Shown one piece after another: positions 9,183-18,980 of a stretch of 64,000 bases of DNA; positions within the stretch are counted from its first letter, which is position 1; each line of letters opens with the position of its first letter. This DNA comes from JACJVV01 sp047602755 (GTDB taxonomy: Archaea > Nanobdellota > Nanobdellia > Woesearchaeales > JACJVV01): assembly GCA_047602755.1 (NCBI GenBank), contig JBLKOM010000001.1, positions 62,001 to 126,000 of the forward strand. Reading direction: 5' to 3'. Below the pieces are notes generated by a model, which worked only from the letters and a program-made list of their open reading frames with translations, had not been told where the DNA came from and searched no databases. A program made the translations under genes and the position numbers.

Positions 9183-10733
9183 ATGCATATGGAAGATAAT
9201 CAAATAAAGATTAAAGGGCAAATAATTGGTGGAAATTTTGATAAAGTATTAATCAGAGTTAAAAAAGACCAAGAACTTGAGATAGGAGAACTTTTAATAT
9301 GCAAAAATAAAAATCATAAAACATTATTTCAAGTTGTAGATTTAATCCATAGTAGTCAAATATCTCAAAGTAATATAGAGTATATATCTGGAATGAAGCT
9401 TGAAGAATCAACAAACTTTAAATTAATGGATGAAAATTTACGTTATTATACAATTGCAGAATTAAAATCTATATTATCAATCGAAAATAATCAAACAAAA
9501 TCAAATAAAAAATTACCTGATTTTTTCTCAGAAATTACAGAAATAACAAAACAAGACATCAATTTTCTAACCATCCCACAAAATCCTTTATATTTTGGAA
9601 AATTAAGGTCTGGCTCAAAAATAATTGAAGCAGATATTTTTCTTAATGGAAAAGATGTATTAAGCCACCATATATTAGTTGCTGCAACTACAGGTAGAGG
9701 GAAAAGCAATCTAACATCGTGCATGTTATGGAACCTACTTGAACATAATTATGCTGGTGTTCTAGTTTTAGACCCACATGATGAGTATTATGGTAGAAAT
9801 AAAAAAGGATTAAAAGACCATGACAAAGGCAAAGTAATATATTATACACCTTTTAATGTTCCGCAAGGTGCTTCAACACTTAAAATAAATATAAAAAAAA
9901 TAAAACCTGAACATTTTTCTGGCTCACAAAACTTTACAGATGCACAAAATGATGCATTATATACATATTACAAAAAATTTAGATCTGAATGGATCCAGAA
10001 AATATTACTAGGTGAAGAAATATTAGTAAATGGAAGAACACTAATACATGAAGTTACTTTAAATGTACTAAGAAGAAAATTAATGTCATTACTTTCTATA
10101 TCAATTAACAATAACGAAATGATATGCAAGGGTATTTTTGATAATGTTTCAGGAGATAATACTATATCAGATATATGTAATTTTCTTGAACAATCAAAGA
10201 TAGTAATAATTGATACTTCTAATTTTAGTGGTAATCTTGAAATTTTAGTTGGAAGCATGATTAGCTCAGAAATATTTAATAGATATAAAAAACATAAACG
10301 TGAAGGTCTCTTAGAAGAAAAACCAGTAATATCAATTGTTCTTGAAGAAGCTCCAAGAGTATTAGGAAAAGAAGTACTTGAAAGAGGTACAAACATCTTT
10401 TCAAGTATAGCAAAAGAAGGAAGAAAATTCAAAATAGGTTTATTTGCAATAACACAACTACCTTCATTAATTCCAAAAGATATTCTTGCAAACATGAACA
10501 CTAAGATAATATTAGGAATAGAAATGTCATCTGAAAGACAAGCAATAATAGAAAGTGCTGCACAAGATTTATCATCAGATAATAGAAATATTGCATCTTT
10601 AGATAAAGGAGAAGCATTAATAACAAGTAATTTTACAAAATTTGCATCTCCTATAAGAATACCATTTTTCCCAGAATTAATTAAAAAAAAAGAGATAATA
10701 AAAAAAGATTTATCTGGAATTAATTTCCAGTAA
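9183..10733 (+). CDS. HerA/FtsK-like ATPase (DUF87)
   Basis: A 516-residue hexameric-type P-loop ATPase. The N-terminal ~90 residues form a small beta-barrel as in HerA's HAS domain. Walker A is ATTGRGKS (~168-175) and Walker B lies in [11 protein letters not shown] (~193-203). A second acidic motif ([10 protein letters not shown]), the sensor-type segment [13 protein letters not shown] and a C-terminal region with LDKGEALI follow, all typical of HerA. HerA proteins translocate DNA, usually with the NurA nuclease in end resection; no nurA is visible here, so the DNA-repair role is inferred from family only. It reads into the pilus-like locus downstream and may instead serve it. Confidence 0.8.
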   Translation: MHMEDNQIKIKGQIIGGNFDKVLIRVKKDQELEIGELLICKNKNHKTLFQVVDLIHSSQISQSNIEYISGMKLEESTNFKLMDENLRYYTIAELKSILSIENNQTKSNKKLPDFFSEITEITKQDINFLTIPQNPLYFGKLRSGSKIIEADIFLNGKDVLSHHILVAATTGRGKSNLTSCMLWNLLEHNYAGVLVLDPHDEYYGRNKKGLKDHDKGKVIYYTPFNVPQGASTLKINIKKIKPEHFSGSQNFTDAQNDALYTYYKKFRSEWIQKILLGEEILVNGRTLIHEVTLNVLRRKLMSLLSISINNNEMICKGIFDNVSGDNTISDICNFLEQSKIVIIDTSNFSGNLEILVGSMISSEIFNRYKKHKREGLLEEKPVISIVLEEAPRVLGKEVLERGTNIFSSIAKEGRKFKIGLFAITQLPSLIPKDILANMNTKIILGIEMSSERQAIIESAAQDLSSDNRNIASLDKGEALITSNFTKFASPIRIPFFPELIKKKEIIKKDLSGINFQ

Positions 10734-10794
10734 TTAATAATGCATATAAAGAACAAATATATATTTGCATATTAATAAAAAAAGAGGTGATAAA

Positions 10795-11172
10795 ATGAAT
10801 AAATTAATCGTATTAGTTCTATCATTATTGATGATAATGTCAGTACCTGTGCTAGCACAAAGATTCAGTATTAGAAATGACAATAATCAATTTGAACCAT
10901 ATATCAATAATTTAAGGATTAATATTTTTAGTAATGGTTATGAAGGAAGAGGATCAATTTCTTACAGACATTTTGACACATTATGTAGATCAAGATTAGT
11001 ACAAATTGATAGAATAGATGATATCTTTTATTATGAATACAATTCAATATGCCATAACCCAAAAACCAGACATAGATGGCAAGAGAATGGAATTAGCACT
11101 ATAAACATAAATGAAAATATAATGACATTAGATGGGATTAATCTAAAAGTACAACATAGAAGAACCAGATGA
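10795..11172 (+). CDS. Small secreted protein, first gene of the pilus-like locus
   Basis: A 125-residue protein with a signal peptide (LIVLVLSLLMIMSVPVLAQ, cleavage after Ala ~21) and a ~100-residue mature domain that holds two Cys, probably a disulphide. No family recognised. The ATG at 10795 is preceded by a good Shine-Dalgarno (GAGGTGAT at 10784-10791), which sets this start over an in-frame ATG 30 nt upstream. Its stop overlaps the next ATG (ATGA), so translation is coupled to the LamG pilin; a filament-associated or chaperone role is inference. Confidence 0.65.
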   Translation: MNKLIVLVLSLLMIMSVPVLAQRFSIRNDNNQFEPYINNLRINIFSNGYEGRGSISYRHFDTLCRSRLVQIDRIDDIFYYEYNSICHNPKTRHRWQENGISTININENIMTLDGINLKVQHRRTR

Positions 11173-12254
11173 AGAATTTAATCAAAATATATTTAAGAAA
11201 AAAAAAGTCACAAGCTGGACTTGAATTCTTAATATTAATTGGACTTTTTTTTACTATTTTAGGAATTGTAATAATATATGCAAATTCAGATATGACTAAT
11301 TTCATTGAAACACAACAAAAAGGAGATATAACTAGAACAATTGCAAATGCTGCTAATCAAATATCAGCATTAGGTCCTGGATCATCAAAAACAATAGCGA
11401 TTGAAGTACCTAAAAATATAAAACAAGGATTTACAGCAAAAAAACAAATAATTATTTACAGTGCAGATAAAAATGGAATATCATCAACACATCATAAGTC
11501 TCAAGCAAATATCTTTGGATTACTAGAGATAAATAGAGGAACAAGATATTTTATATTAAAAGCAGAAGATAATAATTACATTTCAATTGCACCATTATCA
11601 AATCCGGATTTATGGAATAATATAGAAGCATACTATAGCTTTGAAATAAAAAATGATACACATACGTTAGATGCTACAGGAAGAAATATTCCTGCAACAC
11701 TAATAGGAGATATAGATTGCAATTATCCTGGTTATATTGGCTCTGCATGTTTTTTTAATGGTTCAAATTATATAGAAATACAACAAATTCCTGCTCTTGA
11801 GAGCGATACAGTTACCATGATGGCATGGATTAATCTTAGTTCAATTCCCCCAGAAAACCCTTATTGGAGTCCAATAGTTGTACAGTTTAATCAAACAAGT
11901 GGGCACGACGAAGGATATTATTTGTACATAAATGACACAAATCCTGGATTTTATATTGGTTGTGGAAGCAATAAAGAAGTTTTATCTGATATAGATATTG
12001 ATTTTAATAAATGGTATCATATTGCTGGAGTAAATAATGGCACTGATATTTCTATTTATATAAATGGAGTACAAACAAATAGTTTACCTATTAAATGTAA
12101 TGGGCAATATATTGACACATTCTCTCATATAGGATATGACCACATCTATAATAGATATTTTAATGGAATTATTGATGAAGTTATAATATTTAGCAGAGCT
12201 CTTGATACAGAAGAAATAAATAAAATATACAGATTAGGAAGAGAACTAGAATGA
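11169..12254 (+). CDS. Pilin-like protein with LamG domain (1)
   Basis: A 361-residue protein. The N terminus KKKSQAGLEFLILIG followed by a hydrophobic stretch is an archaeal class III (type IV pilin) signal peptide, cut by a PibD/EppA-type peptidase before the QAGLEF region. A ~100-residue pilin-like part follows. Residues ~145-358 form a LamG/concanavalin-A-like domain, shown by W..IEAYYSF, CFFNGSNYIEI, MMAWINLSS, WYHIAGV, IYINGVQ and the closing IIDEVIIFSRAL. Such domains often bind glycans. Translation is coupled to both neighbours by 4-nt ATGA overlaps. A filament tip or surface adhesin is the best inference. Confidence 0.8.
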   Translation: MKNLIKIYLRKKKSQAGLEFLILIGLFFTILGIVIIYANSDMTNFIETQQKGDITRTIANAANQISALGPGSSKTIAIEVPKNIKQGFTAKKQIIIYSADKNGISSTHHKSQANIFGLLEINRGTRYFILKAEDNNYISIAPLSNPDLWNNIEAYYSFEIKNDTHTLDATGRNIPATLIGDIDCNYPGYIGSACFFNGSNYIEIQQIPALESDTVTMMAWINLSSIPPENPYWSPIVVQFNQTSGHDEGYYLYINDTNPGFYIGCGSNKEVLSDIDIDFNKWYHIAGVNNGTDISIYINGVQTNSLPIKCNGQYIDTFSHIGYDHIYNRYFNGIIDEVIIFSRALDTEEINKIYRLGRELE

Positions 12255-13359
12255 AAAAAAAATCACAAGTTAGTATGGAATTTATTATGACAACAGGCAT
12301 GATGCTAGCACTTTTTTTATCTATGTTTATTATTGCTGAATTTAGAAAAAGAGAAATTGTAGAATATGAAGATAACGTTGAATTTAGCTATCCATGTAAC
12401 TATATCACCTCTATGATAAACAATGTTTACGCAATGGGTGATGGAGCAAGAATTAAAGGATCAATTAAACATAACTTTACGATATTTGGACAAGACAGAT
12501 TAGTGTTAGTCTGGCAACAGATTGATGAAAAACAAAAAACATTCTATTGCAGTTTTATTCCATATAATGTAACTAATGCTTATAATACATCATTTACTAT
12601 TCCAAGATTTAGTACATTTACTGTTGTAAATTTTTTAGGCAATGTTGAAATATATGATGATAGCTTAAATGAAGGCCTTGTCTTTTGGGCAAGAATGGAC
12701 GAATATGGACAACTTGGAAAACTATACGATTGGTCTGAAAAAAACAACTATATTGAATTACATAATGAAATAAATTGTAATGCAGAAGGATTTAGAAAAA
12801 AAGGATGCTATCTAAACAAAGATAAATCTATTCCCGCAGATTATAGTAATGGTGAATATATCTCATTTAATACACAAAATTTACCATATGGCAATTCCAG
12901 CAGGACAATGTGTGCATGGGCAAAGACTGATACATTAAGCCATACTGGATATCTTCCGGGATGGAGTTGGATAGTATCATATGGAAGTCCAAGCACTTCC
13001 CGCTCTTTTTTATTGGAAGGAATGGAAGACAATTACGCGGTGGTGGATATGCTAATGATATTTATGTTAACGATTTTTGGGAAGTAGATGTATGGAATCA
13101 TATTTGCTTAACATATCATAATAATAATGCTACCCTTTATGCAAATGGGACTCAAGTAGCAACTGAATCCAAAAACTGGAATACAACAGAGAATGTTGCA
13201 AGGATAGGACAACAAACAAATGAATTGAATGAATTTTGGAAAGGTAGTATAGACGATGTAAGAATTTATAACAGAGCATTATCAGAACAAGAAATAAAAA
13301 GATTATATGAATCATATTATAATTATGTAGAACTAAAAGGGTACGAATTAATAAGATGA
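12251..13359 (+). CDS. Pilin-like protein with LamG domain (2), split by a frameshift
   Basis: The frame opens at 12251 with a class III signal peptide (KKKSQVSMEFIMTTG) and continues into a LamG domain, but terminates at 13087. The rest of the domain (NDIYVNDFWEVDVWNHICLTY ... IDDVRIYNRALSEQE) runs in a second frame to 13359. The two join at a T6 tract, 13006-13011: seven Ts would restore one ~370-residue product. The downstream frame keeps the ATGA overlap with the next gene, so the intact gene is the ancestral state. Either a recent or phase-variable indel, or a sequencing error. Confidence 0.72.
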
Positions 13360-13865
13360 AAAAAGGACAAATAGTCGTTTATGATTTTATTTTTGGATTT
13401 GCTATATTTATAATAATTATATCAATGGTCTCTATTTTATGGTTTGCAAACAATTCAAGAGTTATTCAAGAAATTGAACAACAAAAAAAAATGCGTGTTG
13501 CACATGATATCGCAAATATATTAATTAATAGTCCTGGATATCCCACAACATGGGACTTCAAAGAAATAACTTATTGTGAAAATAATAATTGCACGTTTGG
13601 ATTAGCAGTAAGCCATAATCAATTATCATTAAATAAATTTAACGAATTTAAGAATTTTATAAGCTCAACAACTAATGGATATAATATTACTAGAAAATCT
13701 TTCAAAATATACGATACATATGATTATGAAATTGTAATTAGGAATCCTAATGGTGATATAATAGAGCAAATAGGATTAGCAAGAGATGGTAACGTTTCAG
13801 CATCAATATCAAGATTAGTATTTATAGGAGAAAGTATTAGACGATTTGAAATAATAATACATTAA
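13356..13865 (+). CDS. Minor pilin-like protein
   Basis: A 169-residue protein starting MKKGQIVVYDFIFGFAIF, then a long hydrophobic helix: a class III signal peptide/type IV pilin N terminus. The ~135-residue globular part contains a closely spaced Cys pair (CENNNC) and no LamG domain. It overlaps the preceding LamG pilin by ATGA and is 3 nt from the next. Probably a structural or minor subunit of the same filament (inference from order). Confidence 0.68.
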   Translation: MKKGQIVVYDFIFGFAIFIIIISMVSILWFANNSRVIQEIEQQKKMRVAHDIANILINSPGYPTTWDFKEITYCENNNCTFGLAVSHNQLSLNKFNEFKNFISSTTNGYNITRKSFKIYDTYDYEIVIRNPNGDIIEQIGLARDGNVSASISRLVFIGESIRRFEIIIH

Positions 13866-13868
13866 AAA

Positions 13869-14960
13869 ATGATAAATAAAAAAGCTGCAATTTACACAAT
13901 GGATTCAATGATGGCAATATTTATGACCATTATAATAATTATGACAGCAGTGGGATACTTTAATAGAGCTGCATATAATGAAATACTACTTGCACAACCT
14001 AACCAAATCGCATCAGATGTATTAACAATAATGCATAAATCAAATGTACTACAACAATATTATCTTGAAAATCAAAATTTTTTCAATAGAGGCATAAAAG
14101 ATAAAGCAGGCACAAGACATTGTCAGATGGAAGGAAATCCAATACTAAAAACTGAAATTGAAGATTATTATAATTTTCTATTAATTCTAGATGGCAATAA
14201 TTCATATATTAACTGTGGAAATGATTTTAATATGACAGAACAAAATTTCTCAATTAGTTTTTGGTTTAAAACAAATAACTCAATTGAAGACAACAAAAAA
14301 CAATGGATTATTTCAAAAATCAATGAATCTGGAGAGGGATATGGAATATTTATACAAAACTCAACAATAAGAATATATTATAAAATAAATTCAACATCAA
14401 ATGAATTACCATTAAACATTAATATTAACAATAATGAATGGCATCATTTTACAGCAGTTTTTGACAGAGAAAATAATAATTTAACAGGATATATAAATAC
14501 ATCATATAATAGATCTATAAATATTAGTAATATTGAAGGAAAAAACTTAAGCAATGATGCAAACTTTGTTATAGGTTACATATATCATAATGAAACAAAT
14601 GATGTATATTTTAATGGAACACTTGATGATATTAGAATATTTGGTAAAGCTTTAACAGAATCAGAAATTCAAAGCATTTATGAAAATATTTCTATTGCAA
14701 CAACACAATTAATTTCAAGGTATGATTTTAATGTTGATGCAATTAATATAAAAGATAGAATAAATAATTATTTACCAAATCAATATCAAATGATGATTAG
14801 ATTATATGACAGTAATGGAAATATTATTGCTAGTGAGCCACTAAGATATACAAGTGGTTTAATCAATCTGATCACTACTGGTGAAAGAATTATTACAATT
14901 AATAAAACTAACAATATTGAAGACGTAGTTAAAGTGAGATATTATGCTTGGACACAATAA
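13869..14960 (+). CDS. Pilin-like protein with internal LamG domain (3)
   Basis: A 363-residue protein. The N terminus NKKAAIYTMDSMMAIFMTIIIIM resembles a pilin signal and helix. A pilin-like head follows, then a LamG-like domain at about 105-275 (NNSYINCGNDF, FSISFWFKT, WHHFTAVFD, LDDIRIFGKALTESE) inserted before a C-terminal segment (TTQLISRYDFNV...RYYAWTQ) that looks like the rest of the pilin fold. The LamG domain is thus an insertion here and a C-terminal addition in the other two. Rich in Asn-x-Ser/Thr sites. Confidence 0.75.
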   Translation: MINKKAAIYTMDSMMAIFMTIIIIMTAVGYFNRAAYNEILLAQPNQIASDVLTIMHKSNVLQQYYLENQNFFNRGIKDKAGTRHCQMEGNPILKTEIEDYYNFLLILDGNNSYINCGNDFNMTEQNFSISFWFKTNNSIEDNKKQWIISKINESGEGYGIFIQNSTIRIYYKINSTSNELPLNININNNEWHHFTAVFDRENNNLTGYINTSYNRSINISNIEGKNLSNDANFVIGYIYHNETNDVYFNGTLDDIRIFGKALTESEIQSIYENISIATTQLISRYDFNVDAINIKDRINNYLPNQYQMMIRLYDSNGNIIASEPLRYTSGLINLITTGERIITINKTNNIEDVVKVRYYAWTQ

Positions 14961-15882
14961 AGGAATAGTGTATGCAGGAAGTGCAATAGTTTTCATAATG
15001 GTATTTCTATTTTTTGCAGTCTCAGTGTATGAAAATAAAGAAATAGCAAAACAAAGTGTTGAAATAAATTCCTTATCAAATAGAATAATAAATCTACAAG
15101 ATTCAATAAATTTTGCAATCAAACAAATATTTTACATAAACAAGAATATAATACTTGAATTTAATACAATTACTAATCCAGAATATATAAATATAATGAC
15201 AATAAAAACAACATTAAGTGAAGAAGGACCAACAAATGAAAAATTTAACAATGAATTATTATCATTCCAGAATAATTTTACATATTTTTTTCCTGAATCA
15301 GACATGAATTTAACAGAAATAATCAATAATCCAATTATTGCAAGATCAGAAGGAATTGTAATAAATAAAACATCTTATGATTTAATTACCTCATCAAGTG
15401 AAACATTACAATTATATTATAATTATTCAGGGAAAACCAAAGAAGGATTAATAGGAATAGATATATATATAGTAACTACAGAACCAGTAAGACATATAAG
15501 TTTTGCACATAATAATACACCTTTACAAAGTTATATAGAGCATAATAATATAAGACTTAATTTATCAATAAATGATATTAATTATCCTGAATTTTTTATT
15601 AACCCTGAAATAATTGAAGATAGTATTCAAATAGGTTTTTTATACAATCATGAATATATTATAGAAGTAAATAATTCAGATAATACGTCAACATATCTAA
15701 ATATTTCATTAGATTCTGAAGTAATAAATATAACTTCATTAATTGGAACCCATAATATTACAGCCAAAATATCAACCAATTCATCTTCAATTTATCAGCA
15801 ATGGGTAATTCCGTATAATACATATAACATATCTTTACCAGGACATTATGCACGTTCTAGTTCTATAATTAGATTCATATAG
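14944..15882 (+). CDS. Membrane-anchored extracellular protein of the pilus locus
   Basis: A 312-residue protein with an N-terminal membrane helix (VYAGSAIVFIMVFLFFAVSVY), a short helical stretch (KQSVEINSLSNRIINLQDSIN) and a ~230-residue beta-rich exterior with many NxS/T sites. It overlaps the preceding gene by 17 nt, so it belongs to the same transcript. No family recognised; it could be an assembly or stator-like partner of the filament. Confidence 0.58.
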   Translation: MLGHNKGIVYAGSAIVFIMVFLFFAVSVYENKEIAKQSVEINSLSNRIINLQDSINFAIKQIFYINKNIILEFNTITNPEYINIMTIKTTLSEEGPTNEKFNNELLSFQNNFTYFFPESDMNLTEIINNPIIARSEGIVINKTSYDLITSSSETLQLYYNYSGKTKEGLIGIDIYIVTTEPVRHISFAHNNTPLQSYIEHNNIRLNLSINDINYPEFFINPEIIEDSIQIGFLYNHEYIIEVNNSDNTSTYLNISLDSEVINITSLIGTHNITAKISTNSSSIYQQWVIPYNTYNISLPGHYARSSSIIRFI

Positions 15883-15907
15883 GCAATAACTACTAAATAA
15901 TAAATAC

Positions 15908-15919
15908 ACATATATTTAA
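15908..15919 (+). promoter_or_regulatory. TATA box before the winged-helix/ATPase cluster
   Basis: ATATATTTAAAT is centred ~27 nt before ~15940. It makes the ATG at 15944 the plausible start and argues against the ATG at 15920, which would lie upstream of the transcript. Confidence 0.5.
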
Positions 15920-15943
15920 ATGACATATTCAAAAAGGAATAAT

Positions 15944-16516
15944 ATGGATACTGTAAAGTCTAACCCAGATAATTTTGATGCAGAAAAAGCAAATATTATC
16001 AATCAAAAAAAGCAAAGATTACAAAATCTTAAAGAATTCTTAAACCTTAAAGTAAAGATTCATCAATTAATTAATCTTAAAAGAATTGAAGAAGCAAAAG
16101 AAGCATATCATAATCTATACATAATATATGAAAGAATTATACAAAACGCAGATGAAAGAGAATCTATAAAGCTACAAGCAGACATATCAACAATTTATTC
16201 AAAAATAATATCAGCAGTAAATAAAAAAACAGTAAAAAAAGCTAACGAAAAACCAAAGATAGTTAGTGAAGAAAAAGTAATTAATAGAAAAACTGAAACA
16301 AAAAAAATAATTACAACAGACTTAGATATTATAATAAAAATAGTAGAAGATAAAGGAAGAATGAGCTTAAGTGAAATTCAATCTACATTTAATATTAATA
16401 GAAAATTAGCAGAGGAATGGATACAATTACTTGCTGATTATGGATTAGTAGAAATAAGATATCTACCTGTTGGTGGAATTGAAATCACAAAAATACAAAA
16501 AATAAAACATGGCTAA
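15944..16516 (+). CDS. Winged-helix protein of the pilus locus
   Basis: A 190-residue cytosolic protein. The N-terminal half is helical and may be coiled coil or TPR-like (KRIEEAKEAYHNLYIIYERI). A Lys-rich linker leads to a C-terminal ~60-residue winged-helix domain (DLDIIIKIVEDKGRMSLSEI, NINRKLAEEWIQLLADYGLVEI). It overlaps the ATPase gene by 8 nt. It may regulate the locus or act as a cytosolic adaptor of the ATPase; neither is proven. An AAGGA at ~15935 supports the start at 15944. Confidence 0.6.
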   Translation: MDTVKSNPDNFDAEKANIINQKKQRLQNLKEFLNLKVKIHQLINLKRIEEAKEAYHNLYIIYERIIQNADERESIKLQADISTIYSKIISAVNKKTVKKANEKPKIVSEEKVINRKTETKKIITTDLDIIIKIVEDKGRMSLSEIQSTFNINRKLAEEWIQLLADYGLVEIRYLPVGGIEITKIQKIKHG

Positions 16517-18047
16517 AATAATTAAAGAATATCAAATACAAGCAGAAGGTGTATTAGTTAATATTGAAATAATAGAGTATGGTGCAAAACCTGTAAAATA
16601 TAAGTTAATAATACAAGAAATAGGGATAGGAACAGAAGCACTACTAGATCTTATTAGACAAGAGTTGGTACTTGATGTTGATATAACTACAGCAGAAATA
16701 CTTGATCCAAAAGTAATTAATTATATTAAATCTAAATTTAAAGCTAAAGCTGAAGCTTTAATATCAAAAAAACTCCCAACTGTTAATGAAGATACAAAAT
16801 CTTTTTTGATTAGTAAACTATTAAATGAAATAATAGGATTAGGAGATATTGAATATTTAATGCATGATGAAAATTTAGAAGAAGTAATTATAAATTCGTC
16901 ATCTGAACCTGTACGAGTATTCCACAAAAAATATGGTTGGCTAATTACAAATGTAATAATTGCAACTGAGGACCAAATCCAAAACTACTCAAATATAATA
17001 GCAAGAAGAGTAGGTAAACAAATAACAACTTTAACCCCACTTCTAGACGCACATTTAATTTCAGGAGACAGAGCGAATGCAGTATTATATCCAATCTCAA
17101 ATAAAGGAAATACAATTACAATCAGAAAATTCGCAAGAGATCCATGGACTATGGTTGATTTAATCAAAGTTGGTACAATTAGTTCTGAGGTTATGGCTTT
17201 AATATGGATTGCTATGGAATATGAAATGAATATATTAATCTCAGGAGGAACAGGTTCGGGAAAAACATCATTACTTGGTACAATATTACCATTTATTCCA
17301 CCTAATCAAAGAATTCTAACAATTGAAGATACTCGTGAATTACAATTACCAGAAACTCTTTATTGGTGCCCATTAACAACACGTCCACCAAATACAGAAG
17401 GAAAAGGAGAAGTATCTATGCTTGATCTTCTTGTAAATGCATTACGTATGAGACCAGATAGAATTATTCTTGGAGAAATGAGAAAGAAACAAGAAGCTGA
17501 AGTTATGTTTGAAGCAATGCATACCGGTCATTCTGTATATGCTACTGTCCACGCTGATACTGTCGCAGAAACAATAACAAGAATGACAAATCCTCCAATT
17601 TCAACTCCTGCAAATCTCTTAAGTGCAGTAAATTTGAATGTAGTACAATTTAGAGATAGAAGAAGAGGAATCAGAAGAACATATCAAGTTGGTGAATTTA
17701 TAACAACTGAGACTGATAAAGGTATTGAAGTTAAATCAAATATAATGTATAGGTGGAAGCCATCAATTGACAAAATGGTCCCTCATACAGACAGTATAAG
17801 GTTTTTTGAAGAATTATCCAGACATACAGGATTTAATATGAATGAAATAAACCAAGATATAATGATGAGAAGAAACATATTAGAATGGATGGTAAGGCAT
17901 AATGTAAAAGGTGTTGATAACGTTGGATCAATAATAAACCAATTTTATCTGAATAAAGATGATTTAATAAATATGGTTAACAAAAATCAAATTCCTGATG
18001 AAATATTTAATTTACCAAATCCTTTTAAGAAAAATAGTACAAATTAA
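16509..18047 (+). CDS. Type II/IV secretion (PilB/ArlI/TadA-type) ATPase
   Basis: A 512-residue hexameric secretion ATPase that would power filament assembly. Walker A is GGTGSGKT (~246-253), the Asp box is TIEDTREL (~271-278), Walker B lies in RIILGEMR (~318) and the His box is HTGHSVYATVHAD (~338). The N-terminal domain resembles archaeal ArlI/PilB homologues. It overlaps the winged-helix gene by 8 nt and is followed by the two membrane platform genes, the order expected for archaeal type IV pili. Confidence 0.93.
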   Translation: MAKIIKEYQIQAEGVLVNIEIIEYGAKPVKYKLIIQEIGIGTEALLDLIRQELVLDVDITTAEILDPKVINYIKSKFKAKAEALISKKLPTVNEDTKSFLISKLLNEIIGLGDIEYLMHDENLEEVIINSSSEPVRVFHKKYGWLITNVIIATEDQIQNYSNIIARRVGKQITTLTPLLDAHLISGDRANAVLYPISNKGNTITIRKFARDPWTMVDLIKVGTISSEVMALIWIAMEYEMNILISGGTGSGKTSLLGTILPFIPPNQRILTIEDTRELQLPETLYWCPLTTRPPNTEGKGEVSMLDLLVNALRMRPDRIILGEMRKKQEAEVMFEAMHTGHSVYATVHADTVAETITRMTNPPISTPANLLSAVNLNVVQFRDRRRGIRRTYQVGEFITTETDKGIEVKSNIMYRWKPSIDKMVPHTDSIRFFEELSRHTGFNMNEINQDIMMRRNILEWMVRHNVKGVDNVGSIINQFYLNKDDLINMVNKNQIPDEIFNLPNPFKKNSTN

Positions 18048-18076
18048 AATTAATAAAAATAGAATAAAAAAATAAA

Positions 18077-18979
18077 ATGATTAAAATACCATTTCTTTTA
18101 CTACCTGTACCTTTACTTGAGAAAATATACAAGCACTTTTTAGCATTTGCACATTTCTTTGAAATGACTATTTTCTTAAATTTTGCATTAAAATTACAAC
18201 AAGCAAAAATAGAAGTAAATGCAAGAAAATATATTGCATTTTGTGTTGTAAATGATTTATTTGTAGGAATTTTATTTGGTAGTTTTGCAGCATTAATGGC
18301 ATCTAACACTGATAATATTACACAATCACCGATTTTAGTTGGAATTTTAACAGGATTATTCTTCTTTATTTTTTTTATGTTTCAACAGAGAGCAGCACCT
18401 GAAGTTTATATTAAAAAAAGAATTGATAGTATTGAGCAAAATACACTACCAGCATTACAAAACGCATTAATACAATTAAGGTCAGGTATTCCTCTATTTG
18501 ATGTTTTAGTAAATATTGCTGCATCTGATTATGGAGAGGTATCACGAGAATTTATGATTGCAGTTAAAAGAATAAATGGAGGAATTCCACAAGTTGAGGC
18601 TCTTGAAAGAATGGCTCTAGAAAACCCATCATCATTATTTAGGAGTGCTATATGGCAAATGGTAAACGGTATGAAAACAGGTACAAATTTAAGTGATATT
18701 CTAAGAGAAATTATGAATGAATTAGCAGAAGAACAACTTTTACAAGTTGAACAATACGGTGCTAAATTATCACCATTAACCATGTTTTATATGATTATGG
18801 GAGTTATATTACCTGCTATTGGAATTAATTTTTTGATTGTAATTACATCATTTATGGGAATTGATCCAGGACCAATTCAAGCACTATTCTGGGGAGTTTT
18901 ATTTTTCAATGTCATGACACAAATTGTATTTATTAACATAATCAAAACAAAAAGACCTGCATTATTGAGGACTGAATAA
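18077..18979 (+). CDS. Type II secretion F/TadC-like platform protein (1)
   Basis: A 300-residue membrane protein with N-terminal membrane helices near 50-110, a T2SSF cytoplasmic helical domain (LPALQNALIQLRSGIPLFDVL ... MVNGMKTGTNLSDIL) and a C-terminal hairpin (FYMIMGVILPAIGINFLIVI). With the next gene it makes a split version of the platform that ArlJ carries in one chain. Probably the inner-membrane anchor for the ATPase. Confidence 0.87.
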   Translation: MIKIPFLLLPVPLLEKIYKHFLAFAHFFEMTIFLNFALKLQQAKIEVNARKYIAFCVVNDLFVGILFGSFAALMASNTDNITQSPILVGILTGLFFFIFFMFQQRAAPEVYIKKRIDSIEQNTLPALQNALIQLRSGIPLFDVLVNIAASDYGEVSREFMIAVKRINGGIPQVEALERMALENPSSLFRSAIWQMVNGMKTGTNLSDILREIMNELAEEQLLQVEQYGAKLSPLTMFYMIMGVILPAIGINFLIVITSFMGIDPGPIQALFWGVLFFNVMTQIVFINIIKTKRPALLRTE

Positions 18980-18980
18980 A

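Noticed and set aside
9968..10756. 262-codon open frame on the minus strand
   Set aside because: Lies wholly inside the HerA-like gene, whose motifs are unambiguous; the antisense translation is low-complexity Ile/Ser/Leu-rich without motifs.
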